A stretch of 64,000 bases of DNA, from NCBI RefSeq assembly GCF_017355955.1, contig NZ_JAFFID010000007.1, forward strand, positions 1 through 64,000. Direction: 5' to 3'. Source of the DNA: Sabulibacter ruber (lineage in GTDB: Bacteria > Bacteroidota > Bacteroidia > Cytophagales > Hymenobacteraceae). The translations under genes were made by a program, and so were the position numbers. A model generated the notes under the pieces. The model saw nothing but the letters and a program-made list of their open reading frames with translations, was not told the origin of the DNA and ran no database searches. This document shows positions 43,866 to 52,900 of this stretch, piece after piece; within the stretch, counting starts at the first letter, position 1, and each line of letters opens with the position of its first letter.

Positions 43866-43906
43866 GTTTTCAAGTATTTAAGTAGAAGCGGAGGGTGGGT
43901 TTACCT

Positions 43907-44617
43907 CTACTCCAGTAAAAAGCTTACTTCCACTACTGAGGTGATGATGATCTCCCCAAGCGATAAGGTTGGACCTCCTGCGCCATCCATAGCCATTGAC
44001 TCCCGCATGGCCGTTTTGTACATAACCGGACCGGGAGAGCTGTGGCCGCCCTCGTTGATCTGGTAAGGTCTGCCTACTTTCGCGCCCAGTTCAGAAGCAA
44101 GGGACACGGCTTTCTGACGGGCTTCCTGCACGGCCTTCTTACGAGCTTCTTCCTGGTATTTCTTCAACTGCGAGCTCTGGTAGCTGATGCCGTCTACCCG
44201 GTTGGCACCGGCCTTGTAAAGACTAGACATGAGTTCATCAAACTTTTCTGGCTTGGTAAGGGTAACGGAGATGGAACGGGTAGCCAGGTAGAACTGCGGC
44301 GTGGTTTGGCCGTACTCACCGGTATAGACGGGCTGGAGGGAAAGATAAGCGGTTTGTACGTGCTTGTCTTCTACTCCGTTTTTCTTCAGGAAACTCAGCA
44401 AAGCAGCGGTTCTTTGGTCGGCTACCCGGCGTGCTTCTTCCAGGGTCTTTTCCCTGATCTCCACGCCGGTCATGAACGTAACCTGGTCTGGTTGTACTTT
44501 AATCTCGCCCACTCCAGAGGTGCTTACCAAAGGAGGCAAAGAACTTTGTTGGGCATGGCCGCTAGAAGAGAAGAAGGTGAACATAAGCGCAAAGGCAAAA
44601 GTGAGGACAGTTTTCAT
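43907..44617 (-). CDS. SIMPL-domain (DUF541) periplasmic protein
   Basis: A signal peptide ('FAFALMFTFFSSSGHAQ') precedes a DUF541/SIMPL domain: 'VSTSGVGEIKVQPDQVTFMT', 'TAYLSLQPVYTGEY', 'ATRSISVTL', 'ARKKAVQEARQKAVSLASEL', and the ending 'EIIITSVVEVSFLL'. The family (BP26, YggE) is periplasmic or outer-membrane-associated, forms rings, and is linked to stress protection, but its biochemistry is unclear. The ATG at 44617 is preferred to a TTG 12 bases upstream. Confidence 0.92.
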   Translation of the reverse strand: MKTVLTFAFALMFTFFSSSGHAQQSSLPPLVSTSGVGEIKVQPDQVTFMTGVEIREKTLEEARRVADQRTAALLSFLKKNGVEDKHVQTAYLSLQPVYTGEYGQTTPQFYLATRSISVTLTKPEKFDELMSSLYKAGANRVDGISYQSSQLKKYQEEARKKAVQEARQKAVSLASELGAKVGRPYQINEGGHSSPGPVMYKTAMRESMAMDGAGGPTLSLGEIIITSVVEVSFLLE

Positions 44618-44710
44618 AGCTTTTTTCAAAGGGTTAGTAGTGCCAGAGTAAGTACAAGTACCATGCCGTATTGTACTAGTGTAGGTTTAACGCGTGGTAC
44701 CGGTGCAAGA

Positions 44711-44743
44711 TTGCTCTGAAAGCTGGTGCGGTGTGTATCTTTG
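44711..44743 (+). promoter_or_regulatory. Promoter of the HNH-like gene
   Basis: TTG (44711-44713), 22 bases, TATCTTTG (44736-44743), an exact TAnnTTTG box, with a leader of about 30 bases before the ATG. Confidence 0.6.
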
Positions 44744-44775
44744 CAGTTTGGTAGGGTTACCTCCCTTTTATCTTT

Positions 44776-45780
44776 ATGCAACAGCAACTAAGCATCTTTG
44801 ATCCGTTTGACGGAATGCGTTTTGGCAACCACATCTGTTTTTCCTGTGGCACCACTATTCCTGAAAATCAGCAGATAACCATCTTCCCGGCCTGGCTCAT
44901 GGAAAAGTACGGCTTTGCCCATGAACCACTCAGGCTTTTGGACCAAAGCGTGGTCACCTACCAGGACCTTACAATTCCGTGTTGCGCCAATTGCCAGACC
45001 CAGCACCTTGAGCCACTGGAAGAAAAAGTAAAGGCCGCGGTAGAGCAGGGCGTGTCCGGTTTGCGAGCTTTAGACCAGAAACTGCTTTTCCAGTGGCTGG
45101 GCAAGATGTTTTACGGCACCTTGATCACGGAGCTTATCAAAGAGCAGAACCCCTTGGTGCGACCAGAGTACGCCGTAAGTGAGCAGCCCAAAATGCTGCT
45201 GAAGTTCCAGTCGTTCTTTAGGGTGCTGCAGTCTATACGGGTGCCCATGGAGTTCCCGGATTTTCTGCCCGCTTCCATCTTTGTCATAGACGTGGATGCC
45301 TCGGCGGAGCCTTCCCGCTTTGAGTTCCGCGATGAACTGTCTACCATGATGTTCAGCCTTCGGTTAGACAACGCGCTCATTGTTTGCTGCCTGCTGGATA
45401 ACGCCATGATCAAAGACGCCATGCGACGGGTATGGGAAGTGATAGAACATAAGCAGTTGCAGCCTATTCAGGCCGCAGAGTTCAGTGCCCGGGTGTTCTA
45501 CGCGGCTTATCTGCTCAACGTGATCCCAGATTACCTGGTGCGCCCCGTTAAACCGCAGGACGATCACCTGGTGGTTGACACGCTCATTGATGATGTCACC
45601 AACGTGATCTTCAACCCGTGGCAACACAGCGCCTATGCTAAACTACTGGCCACGGTTTGGGCCAAATGGGGAATCACTCAGGAAGACATCCTCCGTGATC
45701 CGCAGGAGCCTATGAGCATGCTCTTTTCCCCGGAAGGCGAGTTCATTGAGTTTCCCAAGATTCCGGGGCAGGAGAAATAA
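44776..45780 (+). CDS. Hypothetical protein with HNH-like zinc knuckle
   Basis: The N-terminus has two CxxC pairs, 'HICFSCGTTI' and 'IPCCANCQTQHLEPLEE', spaced like the zinc knuckles of an HNH/treble-clef endonuclease with 'FPAWLMEKYG' between. The histidine expected just before that phrase is replaced by 'QQITIF', so nuclease activity is doubtful. The remaining 250 residues match nothing I know ('SIFVIDVDASAEPSRFEFRD', 'VIPDYLVRPVKPQDDHLVVD'). Single gene with its own promoter. Role unknown; metal binding is the only prediction. Confidence 0.7.
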   Translation: MQQQLSIFDPFDGMRFGNHICFSCGTTIPENQQITIFPAWLMEKYGFAHEPLRLLDQSVVTYQDLTIPCCANCQTQHLEPLEEKVKAAVEQGVSGLRALDQKLLFQWLGKMFYGTLITELIKEQNPLVRPEYAVSEQPKMLLKFQSFFRVLQSIRVPMEFPDFLPASIFVIDVDASAEPSRFEFRDELSTMMFSLRLDNALIVCCLLDNAMIKDAMRRVWEVIEHKQLQPIQAAEFSARVFYAAYLLNVIPDYLVRPVKPQDDHLVVDTLIDDVTNVIFNPWQHSAYAKLLATVWAKWGITQEDILRDPQEPMSMLFSPEGEFIEFPKIPGQEK

Positions 45781-45837
45781 GGCAGGCAGGTACAAATGTC
45801 CAGGTTCTTCCAGGGGGAAGAAGTAAACAAGGCACCG

Positions 45838-46560
45838 CTATGGCAGTGGTTTCTTAGAGACATAGATAATGGCCGGCATTTCTGGGGCGCAGCATCTGAA
45901 CGTATTTTTTTCTGCAAGGTACTCGCCTCCAGAGGCCGCTACGTACAGCCGGTCATTCCCATCTACATGTAGATTGTTGATGATGTGCTTAAAGGGAAAC
46001 CGCACGGCTTTCTGAACGGCATTGTCTTCTCTGATGATCTCAGACGGATTGAGGTAGGAAGTAGCAGACCCGGCAGAAACCGGGGTAGTGTTCTCCTTGA
46101 TTCTATAAGTTACACCCCCAGAAGACCGGGCAATCCCGATAGGGTGCAGGGAATGAAGGGCATCTCCTCTGTAGATGGTATAATACCGGTGCCATGTTTT
46201 GCCAAAATCAGGGGTAAAGAATTGCCCTAACGTGGCATATTTCTGGCCCTGGGCATCATTACTAGTGACTTTCAATGCAAATATTGTGTCATTGCGCGCA
46301 AACAAGCCAGGAACGGGGCCGCTAAAGTCATGGGCCTCCTGCCAGGTTTTGCCTTTGTCTGCTGTGTAGTAGGCTTTGGTCCAGGTAGAAACCAACAGAA
46401 CGTTGTCTATATCGCCTGCTATGGCATAGGCCTCTCGCCCGTTGGGTATTTCTAATTTCAGCCAATCCTCATCCTCAACCTTTAATTCTGAGACAGGATC
46501 TTCTTTTGTGCAGGAAAGCAGAAAAAGGAAGCCTGTGAGCAGAGTACATAACTTTTTCAT
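45838..46560 (-). CDS. Lipoprotein with Asp-box repeats
   Basis: A lipoprotein signal ends at 'LLTGFLFLLSC'. The mature part contains at least two Asp-box/BNR motifs, 'YYTADKGKTWQEA' and 'FFTPDFGKTWHRYY', which mark beta-propellers of the sialidase or photosystem-assembly (YCF48) type. At 240 residues it is shorter than a full six-bladed propeller, so it may be a partial propeller or an oligomer. It should sit on the envelope. No neighbour on the same transcript; function unknown. Confidence 0.75.
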   Translation of the reverse strand: MKKLCTLLTGFLFLLSCTKEDPVSELKVEDEDWLKLEIPNGREAYAIAGDIDNVLLVSTWTKAYYTADKGKTWQEAHDFSGPVPGLFARNDTIFALKVTSNDAQGQKYATLGQFFTPDFGKTWHRYYTIYRGDALHSLHPIGIARSSGGVTYRIKENTTPVSAGSATSYLNPSEIIREDNAVQKAVRFPFKHIINNLHVDGNDRLYVAASGGEYLAEKNTFRCCAPEMPAIIYVSKKPLP

Positions 46561-46963
46561 AGGAAAGGATGTAGGTTTTGCCGCTATTTCCTAAAAGTAA
46601 GCAGATTTCTGAAGCGTTTGATGCCGAGGAAGTTAATGTTACAAAAACTTAACATTCACCAGTTGTCTGCCCTGGGTTTAGCAGTCTGAGGAAAGCCCGA
46701 TTTTTACCTGGTTTTTAGAAAAAAGGGTATAAACAGAACAGATCAGTCAGTTCCGGGCACAACTCATAATCGCCTTTCTTTTCTGGCTGCCTGGTTTTGT
46801 CTGGGAATAGAACGTGGAGGTACTCCGGCCACATAGTTCTGGTGCATCAGACAGGCTATCTTCTTCATGCGGCTCTTCATAAATGGCTGATAATAAACCT
46901 CTCTTAAATTGCTTCGTACGCAATTATACGGTATAGCCGGATTGATCTAACCAAAATAAAACT
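46561..46963. other. Intergenic region with two short hairpins
   Basis: About 400 bases between divergent genes. AATGTTA-N8-TAACATT lies near 46633-46654 and AATTGC-N7-GCAATT near 46908-46926. TACTTTTA on the minus strand (46599-46592) is a possible -7 box for the Asp-box lipoprotein. A faint, decayed hairpin-family copy may lie near 46705-46735. No gene seen. Confidence 0.4.
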
Positions 46964-47158
46964 ATGGCTGAAATAAACATTGAACCCAAAAAGCGGTCCA
47001 GCTGGGGCTGGATTATAGTGCTGCTTATATTGCTGGTAGTAGGCTGGCTGGTGTACAAGTACTTCTTTGAAACCCAAGACGGAGACACCATGAACACCGA
47101 CACCGGAGTTCCTGCGGGCATGGTCATGCCTATCGCTCCTGTTTTTATGTCTGTCTGA
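46964..47158 (+). CDS. Small single-span membrane protein
   Basis: A 64-residue protein: charged start 'MAEINIEPKKRSS', one membrane helix 'WIIVLLILLVVGWLVYKYFF', then an acidic segment and a short hydrophobic end. Positive residues before the helix suggest the N-terminus stays in the cytoplasm. It lies 24 bases before the PRC-barrel gene and is probably co-transcribed, so both may act in an envelope-stress response. No family recognised. Confidence 0.65.
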   Translation: MAEINIEPKKRSSWGWIIVLLILLVVGWLVYKYFFETQDGDTMNTDTGVPAGMVMPIAPVFMSV

Positions 47159-47182
47159 TCTGGAACCTTAACCCTTAAAACA

Positions 47183-47884
47183 ATGGCATATCATGCAAAC
47201 GACGGGATGCCCAGGTTGGCACCCCTCCATGACCTAAAGGATTTTAAAGTATCCACCAGAGACTTAGACGTCAGAGGATGGGAAGTGATTGGCTCAGACG
47301 GCCAGCGCATAGGCAAAGTAGATGATCTGATTGTGGACCGTGAGTTAATGAAGGTCCGTTACCTGGATGTGGATGTGGATAAAAACCGCGTTCTGCCCGA
47401 CACCGATGCCCGCCATATCCTGGTGCCCATTGGGGCTGCCCAGTTAGATGATGACAGCGACCAGGTATTTGTGAGCATGGACCAGGCCGCACTGGCCCGG
47501 GTACCATTCTACCGCGGCGGCGCCGTAGATGCTGAGTATGAGTACCGCGTTATGCATGCGGTCACCAGCCCAAGTGAGCCGCAAACCGCACAAACCATGC
47601 AGTCTACCTCTGTTAACACAGGCACAGGTGCAGGCATGACGGCTCCCAACGCAGATTTCTATAACCGCGAGCATTTTGACGAAGACCGGTTCTACCACAA
47701 ACGGCAACAGCATAGGCAGGACCAGAGCCATATGCAGGCGACCGCTTCTTCTGCCGGGTTTGACAACGGGAACCCTGTACATGAAGACATTGCCACCATT
47801 GAGCGTCTGCGCCAAATGCTGGAGCAAGGAACCATTACCCATGATGAGTTTGTGGCCCTCAAGCGTAAGGCAATAGGATTATAA
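47183..47884 (+). CDS. PRC-barrel domain protein with SHOCT-like tail
   Basis: Residues about 20-120 form a PRC-barrel ('DVRGWEVIGSDGQRIGKVDD', 'RELMKVRYLDVDVDKNRVLP', 'HILVPIGAAQLDDDSDQVFV'). A Gln/His-rich linker follows, and the last 30 residues ('TIERLRQMLEQGTITHDEF..LKRKAIGL') match the SHOCT oligomerisation motif. PRC-barrel proteins of this kind are often stress-induced. The gene forms a pair with the small membrane protein upstream and ends at two successive hairpins. Confidence 0.88.
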   Translation: MAYHANDGMPRLAPLHDLKDFKVSTRDLDVRGWEVIGSDGQRIGKVDDLIVDRELMKVRYLDVDVDKNRVLPDTDARHILVPIGAAQLDDDSDQVFVSMDQAALARVPFYRGGAVDAEYEYRVMHAVTSPSEPQTAQTMQSTSVNTGTGAGMTAPNADFYNREHFDEDRFYHKRQQHRQDQSHMQATASSAGFDNGNPVHEDIATIERLRQMLEQGTITHDEFVALKRKAIGL

Positions 47885-47890
47885 GAGTGC

Positions 47891-47942
47891 CAATCTCTGT
47901 TTTAGGGCTGATTACAGGAAAACAGCCCTAAAACAGAGATTG
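47891..47942. repeat. Dispersed hairpin-family member, near-perfect copy
   Basis: A 20-base arm (CAATCTCTGTTTTAGGGCTG, 47891-47910) and its exact complement (47923-47942) around 12 bases. This is one of the best matches to the family core. No T-run follows, and a full terminator comes 9 bases later. Confidence 0.85.
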
Positions 47943-47951
47943 CAATTGAAT

Positions 47952-47995
47952 CCAAAAGAGAAGGGCGAGTCTTAAGACTCGCCCTTCTCTTTTGG
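47952..47995. terminator. Bidirectional terminator
   Basis: A perfect 44-base palindrome centred on CTTAAG, with A-rich left and T-rich right ends (CCAAAAGAGAAGGGCGAGTC and its complement). Between convergent genes. Confidence 0.93.
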
Positions 47996-48011
47996 GGTTT
48001 ATTCAACCCGA

Positions 48012-49106
48012 TCACGGATAATTGTTGGTGGCATTCTCTGGGTCTGTTGAGAAAGAGGCATGGTCCTGTGATACTGATCCGTAAGAGGAACGATGCATGG
48101 CATTACCTCCGTAGCCCGGCCACGTACGCCTGATGCGGGAGTTGGTCCGGCTTTTCCGTTTTTTGGTGAGCGCATAGGTAGCCAGGCCTGCCAACGCCAC
48201 TAAACCAGCAGTGGCCAAGACTTTGGGCACAGTGTTGCTCACGTTGGGCGGAAGCTGCACCACCCCACTGGTATTTGTAACGGCTGGCTCTGGCACATAA
48301 CGCCCTTTGCTGGGAATAGCCAATTGGTCAAACAGCCGGGCCAGGTCATTTAAGCCTTGTCTAAGATCAGGGCCGTGCATGGGCAAACCATGGCCGCTGG
48401 CGGCAATAGCCGGTTTCAGATCGGCTAGCTTCTGCACCGAGGCCCGGGCTGCTTCCCAGTCTGGCGTGAAATATGCCGGCGGACCGCATACTTCCTGTTT
48501 CTGGGTCAGCACGGCCAACGCAGATTCAGGTTTACGGGTCACAAAGGCATCGCCCACAATGAGAACCTGGTCATGCTCCCTAAAGAAAGAAACGTGGCCC
48601 GGAGAGTGCCCCGGGGTTTCCAGCCATTTCCATTCGGGCATGAACGGCACGGAGCCATCGGCGGGAAGTGTCTCTAACCGTCCCCGGAAAGTGATAGGCT
48701 TCTTAGGGTACATGAACGAGAGATACGCCATGCCGCCGCCGCCCACGCTTGAATCTGGTGGTGGATAACTGGACAAACCGGTCAGATAAGGCAACTCCAG
48801 CGGATGGGCATACACCGGAACTTGCCAGATGTCTGCCAGGGTCTGCAGCGCGCCCACGTGGTCAAAGTGGCCGTGCGTGAGCAGGATGGCTTTAGGCGGA
48901 TTGCCTTTGCCAAACTTGTCCTCGGCGGCTTTTCTGATGCGGTCGGCGGAGCCATACAACCCTGCGTCAATCAGAACCCAGGATTTGTCTGGGTTCTCCA
49001 CGTAGTACAGGTTCACGAAAACAATTTCCATGCCCATGACACCTTGTGCCACCGGAAAGCAGGAGTGTTGCTTCTGCCGCAGGATGTTGCTTATCTGATC
49101 TTGCAT
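48012..49106 (-). CDS. Metallo-beta-lactamase-fold hydrolase with C-terminal membrane anchor
   Basis: Residues about 20-250 are an MBL hydrolase with the HxHxDH motif in 'AILLTHGHFDHVGALQTL', 'METPGHSPGHVSFFREHDQVL' and 'GDAFVTRKPES'. Unusually, a C-terminal segment 'TVPKVLATAGLVALAGLATYAL' could cross the membrane and is followed by a basic, Arg/Lys-rich tail and a disordered end. Substrate unknown (glyoxalase II-like, lactonase or others). A small hydrophilic gene lies 24 bases upstream on the same strand and is probably in one operon with it. Confidence 0.85.
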   Translation of the reverse strand: MQDQISNILRQKQHSCFPVAQGVMGMEIVFVNLYYVENPDKSWVLIDAGLYGSADRIRKAAEDKFGKGNPPKAILLTHGHFDHVGALQTLADIWQVPVYAHPLELPYLTGLSSYPPPDSSVGGGGMAYLSFMYPKKPITFRGRLETLPADGSVPFMPEWKWLETPGHSPGHVSFFREHDQVLIVGDAFVTRKPESALAVLTQKQEVCGPPAYFTPDWEAARASVQKLADLKPAIAASGHGLPMHGPDLRQGLNDLARLFDQLAIPSKGRYVPEPAVTNTSGVVQLPPNVSNTVPKVLATAGLVALAGLATYALTKKRKSRTNSRIRRTWPGYGGNAMHRSSYGSVSQDHASFSTDPENATNNYP

Positions 49107-49130
49107 AAGTTATCCCAGCCTTTGGTTAGA

Positions 49131-49376
49131 CTAACTATCCAGACGGCCAAATACGCTCATTTCATCTCCGGAGTCATGACGGGAGTTTTGTTCGCCGTCA
49201 GTGGATTTGCCACCCTGGCCACCCTGGCTGTTACCAGGTTGCTGGCCGCCTTGCTGGAAACTGGCGTTTCCGTTGGCTTCTCCGCCTGGTTCTTCAGAAG
49301 TTTTTTTCAGTTCATCAGCCGCTTGGGTGCCATTTGGCAACTTCTCCTTCTCGTTGTATTTATTATCCTGTTCCAT
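49131..49376 (-). CDS. Small hydrophilic, Gly/Gln-rich protein
   Basis: An 81-residue, acidic, disordered protein ('AADELKKTSEEPGGEANGNA', 'QQGGQQPGNSQGGQGG') without signal or membrane segment. The composition resembles desiccation- or stress-related hydrophilins. It is accepted as real because its start and stop fit a tight operon with the MBL gene 24 bases downstream, but homology is not known to me. An antisense ORF across the region is a shadow. Confidence 0.55.
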   Translation of the reverse strand: MEQDNKYNEKEKLPNGTQAADELKKTSEEPGGEANGNASFQQGGQQPGNSQGGQGGKSTDGEQNSRHDSGDEMSVFGRLDS

Positions 49377-49638
49377 GATTTGTTATGAGTTTTGGTGTAA
49401 AAACAAGTGTATACCGGTCTTTCCGGCTTGTGTTTGTACGCACATCGGGAAAAAGAGGGTGCCTTTCGGGTCATAATTTCTGCCCGGCCCAGTTGCAAAA
49501 GTCAGAATTGGTGCGTATTATAGTCATGCTATTGAACGGCAGCAACATGGGATCTGACTGAGGAAGTCTGGAAATGAGGGAGGAAGTAAGACTCATGGGC
49601 CGCCGGAATTTTTCTCACCTGTTTACAGTTTATAAGAC

Positions 49639-49899
49639 ATGGTAAATCTGATCTATCCACCTAGCTATATGGCGGTGTACGCCAAGTGCATTGATGCCAC
49701 TCTGCCAAACTTTGAACCAGAAGAATGGATTGAAGAAGGGCATGTGTATACCGTGAAACATTTCACAGAACCCCTTAACCAGGAAGAAGGAATGGCCGTG
49801 ACCATTATTGATGCAGCGGGTGAAGAGATTCATCCGTCCCCATCACACTGGAGCTTTTCCTCTAACCGATTTGAGCTGTTCTCCATCTTCTTAAACTAA
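49639..49899 (+). CDS. Hypothetical protein
   Basis: An 86-residue soluble protein starting 'MVNLIYPPSYMAVYAKCIDA', with 'EEWIEEGHVYTVKHFTEPLN' and the ending 'SNRFELFSIFLN'. The layout (short, one cysteine, strand-rich, aromatic end) resembles small conserved hypothetical proteins of Bacteroidota that read like a tiny beta-barrel, but I assign no family. It stands alone and ends at a hairpin pair. Confidence 0.65.
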   Translation: MVNLIYPPSYMAVYAKCIDATLPNFEPEEWIEEGHVYTVKHFTEPLNQEEGMAVTIIDAAGEEIHPSPSHWSFSSNRFELFSIFLN

Positions 49900-49900
49900 G

Positions 49901-49938
49901 TGTTTTAGGGCTCTTTTCCTGAAAAGGGCTTCAAAACA
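49901..49938. repeat. Hairpin-family member overlapping the next terminator
   Basis: TGTTTTAGGGCTCTTTTC, two bases, GAAAAGGGCTTCAAAACA. It shares 49933-49938 with the terminator that follows; only one of the two hairpins can be complete. Confidence 0.75.
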
Positions 49939-49974
49939 GAAAGGGCTGGCCATGTGGCCAGCCCTTTCTGTTTT
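49933..49974. terminator. Bidirectional terminator
   Basis: A perfect 20-base stem: AAAACAGAAAGGGCTGGCCA (49933-49952), TG, and its complement ending TTTT (49955-49974). Between convergent genes. Confidence 0.93.
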
Positions 49975-49988
49975 ACGGGAATTATGCC

Positions 49989-52900
49989 TTAGAATTGGAA
50001 CCCACCTCTGAGCAGGAACTGGTTTTCTTCCTGTGAGGCGGCAAAGCCAACCGAGATCACAATCTGGTTCAAAGGCGAGAGCCAGATGCCTCCGCCGTGG
50101 CTTCGGTGCCACTTCTTGGAGTCTTCATTATCTACCCAAACCCGGCCAATGTCATGGAACCCGAACACCCCGATAGAGGCCGGGAAAAGGTATGTGGTAA
50201 AGCTGAACAGCCGCAGTCGAGCCTCTGTGTTGTTGTACAGGGTGCTTTGCCCACTAAAGCGGTTCCGGCGGTAGCCCCGCAGCATGGTTGGCCCATCCAG
50301 CATCTGCGCCTGGAAGAACTCAAAATCATTCCCAAACGTGTGGCCGCCCCCAAAACGGGTAGCCAGCGTTAGTTTCAACGGGATGCGCAGTGTCTGGTAA
50401 ATGGCAAACTGCGAGTGCACCCGCGCCACATCTTCTGAGACCCGGTTGGTGCCTTTTAACAGATCAGCGGCCACTTGCCAGTACACCCCTTTGGCAGGTA
50501 AGGCCGGTAAATCGCGGGAGTCTAGCACGTATTCCAGTCTGGCGCCGGCGTAAGCGTGCGGCTCAAACAAATCGGGTACGCGGTCGGTTGCGTCTACCTG
50601 CTCAGACAGGAATCTGCCCGGGGTGCGCTCCACGTTCACGGTCTGGTAAGCCGGTCCCACAAAGATGGTTTCATAATCGCTCAGCTTTCTTCCGGCCAGA
50701 ACATTGGCGTAGAACTGGGTTGACCGGAACCGCCAATAATCAATGTCTATGTCTGGGTTATAGGCCGTTTCATTGCCCAGCCCAAAGAAGTTCTCTGAAT
50801 AACCCGGGCTCTTCCAGCTCACGTTCACTTTCAGGTCCAAGCCTAAACGCAGTTGCGGAAAGTGCGCGGCATAGTCTACCATGAACGATTGGGTGTTGAA
50901 GGCGTAGCTGGCTACCAGGCGCTGCATCATGCCATACGGCTCTTTCTGGAAGCCCTGGGTTTTCAGGAGCGCACCACCGCCTAGGATGAAACCATCGTCA
51001 CGGTTGAAGCCAATGGTAGCCAAAGGACCTAGGTAGTTGTACCGGAAGCCCCGACGATCATACTGTACTGTAGGCCGCTTACGGGTAAAATTACGGGCTT
51101 CTGGACCTAACTGCAGCTTGGCCCCGTTGGGAGCATCGTACACGTAGGTGAAGCGGCGTAAGCCCAACACGCTGGAACTGTCAGTGATGACATCCTGGCC
51201 ATCGCCACCAATAATGCGGAGGCGAATACCGTCTGTTGCTTTGCCCTCTACCTTAAACTGATCGGCTCCGCCCAGACCGTACAACCTGATTTCGCGGGTG
51301 TCTTCCGGCAAAAAACGGCGGCGGTATAGTTCGGCTTCCGGAGAGTCGCCTTGCTTTTTGTAGACGGTGACAAGGGTAGACCCGCCGGGCTCGCGCTGTA
51401 CTTCAAAGCGCTCGTCCAGGTCTGTGCCTACTACGTCTACTTTCTGGGCCAGGAACTCATAGTAATCCTCGGCATCGCGCCTGATGTACGCCCGGCGCGC
51501 TTTGAGCGTGTTGGCCAGACGGGCTCCGGAAAGCTTCTGGATCTCGGGCGGGAGCTGGCGCACGGCTTCGTCAATGGCATCATCGGTGAGGAGAGCCCGC
51601 ACGCTGTCTGCCATGGCAATCCAATCAGCGCGTTCCAGTTTGGTGAGGAAGTAGCGGTCAAAATAGCGGTTATTGAAGTTGAAGCCTTTTATGTCGCGCA
51701 GGCTCTCGTCAAACCCTTGCACCTTGGGCAAAATCCAGCGCCGGCTGGCAATGTTAGGAATCACGCCCTGGTTCACGAAGAAAGCCTGGTCACGGTCGCG
51801 GGGGATAGGTCTGTAGAGTTTGCCTTTGCCTTCTTTCTTGAACTCGGCCCACCGCCATTGGTCATCGTGGCGGTCCCAGTCGGCAATGAAGAAGTCTAGC
51901 AGGCGGGCGCGTAGGAGGCTGCGCTGGTCTACCACATCGTTCTGGTCTTCCAGGGTGTTCTCCAATACTTTGTCTGTGCCCACCACGTTCTCTGAGTTCC
52001 CAAAGCTGGCGATGTCAGAAACATCCTCATCAGGGCGCTCTTCAAACATGCCTATGGTGTTGGCGAAGCCTTTCAGGTATTTGCCAAAGCGCGGATCGTC
52101 TGGAATGACGAAGTACTGCGGATTGGTGTGGTACACGCCCACGGCATCGGCTAGCTTAGGCACTACCAAGGCACCGTACGGATGCGAGGCCGAGATTTGG
52201 TCTTTCACCACATCGGCGGCAATGGTCTGGCGCAGAATCCGGGGCAGGGCCGCATCTGGGTATTTCTCCACAGAACGCAACACGTACTGGCGGCCGGTGC
52301 TGTCTTCTAACCTAAGCGATACAGTCTGGAAACCACCACCGCGCTGCACTACTTTCAGACCTCCTTTTTGGGTTCCAATGTCAAAAACTGGCAAGGTAAC
52401 CGGCGTGCTCCATTCTGGCCGGTAGTTTTCGCCCAATAGCCATTCCCGGAAACCGCTGGCTTTATACACTATGCTGGCGGGCAGCGTGGCTCTTTGCCCC
52501 GAGAAGTTCAGGTTCATTTTTTTGACCTGCGCCTCTATCTGTTTTTGGGTTAGTTTGCGGGAAAGCAGTGCCCGGTGAGCTACCTGTCCCTGGCCGCTGT
52601 TGGTATCTGGGGCGGTCCAGATCTCCAGCCAGGTTTCGCCGTTGGGGAAATAAAGCAGTTTGGCAAAGCCCGCAGAGGCCTGGGAGAAAAGCTGAGCGGC
52701 ATCTTTATGGATATTTGATTTGTCCATGCCCACCCCGGTGGTGATGTAGTGGATGCTGTCCTGCATGCGATGCTCCAGCGCCGAAGAGTTGCCTTCTGCG
52801 TGTACCAGGCCTTTGTGCTGGGAGTACATGGTGGCAAGCTGACGGTGCATGAGCTGATGCTCCAGTTTTTTCATCTCCGGAGAAATGGTCATCACCACCA

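Noticed and set aside
48804..49388. A 194-codon ORF antisense to the MBL gene and the hydrophilin-like gene
   Set aside because: Mostly the complement of a clear hydrolase gene. The hydrophobic end arises from the complement of Gly/Gln codons.
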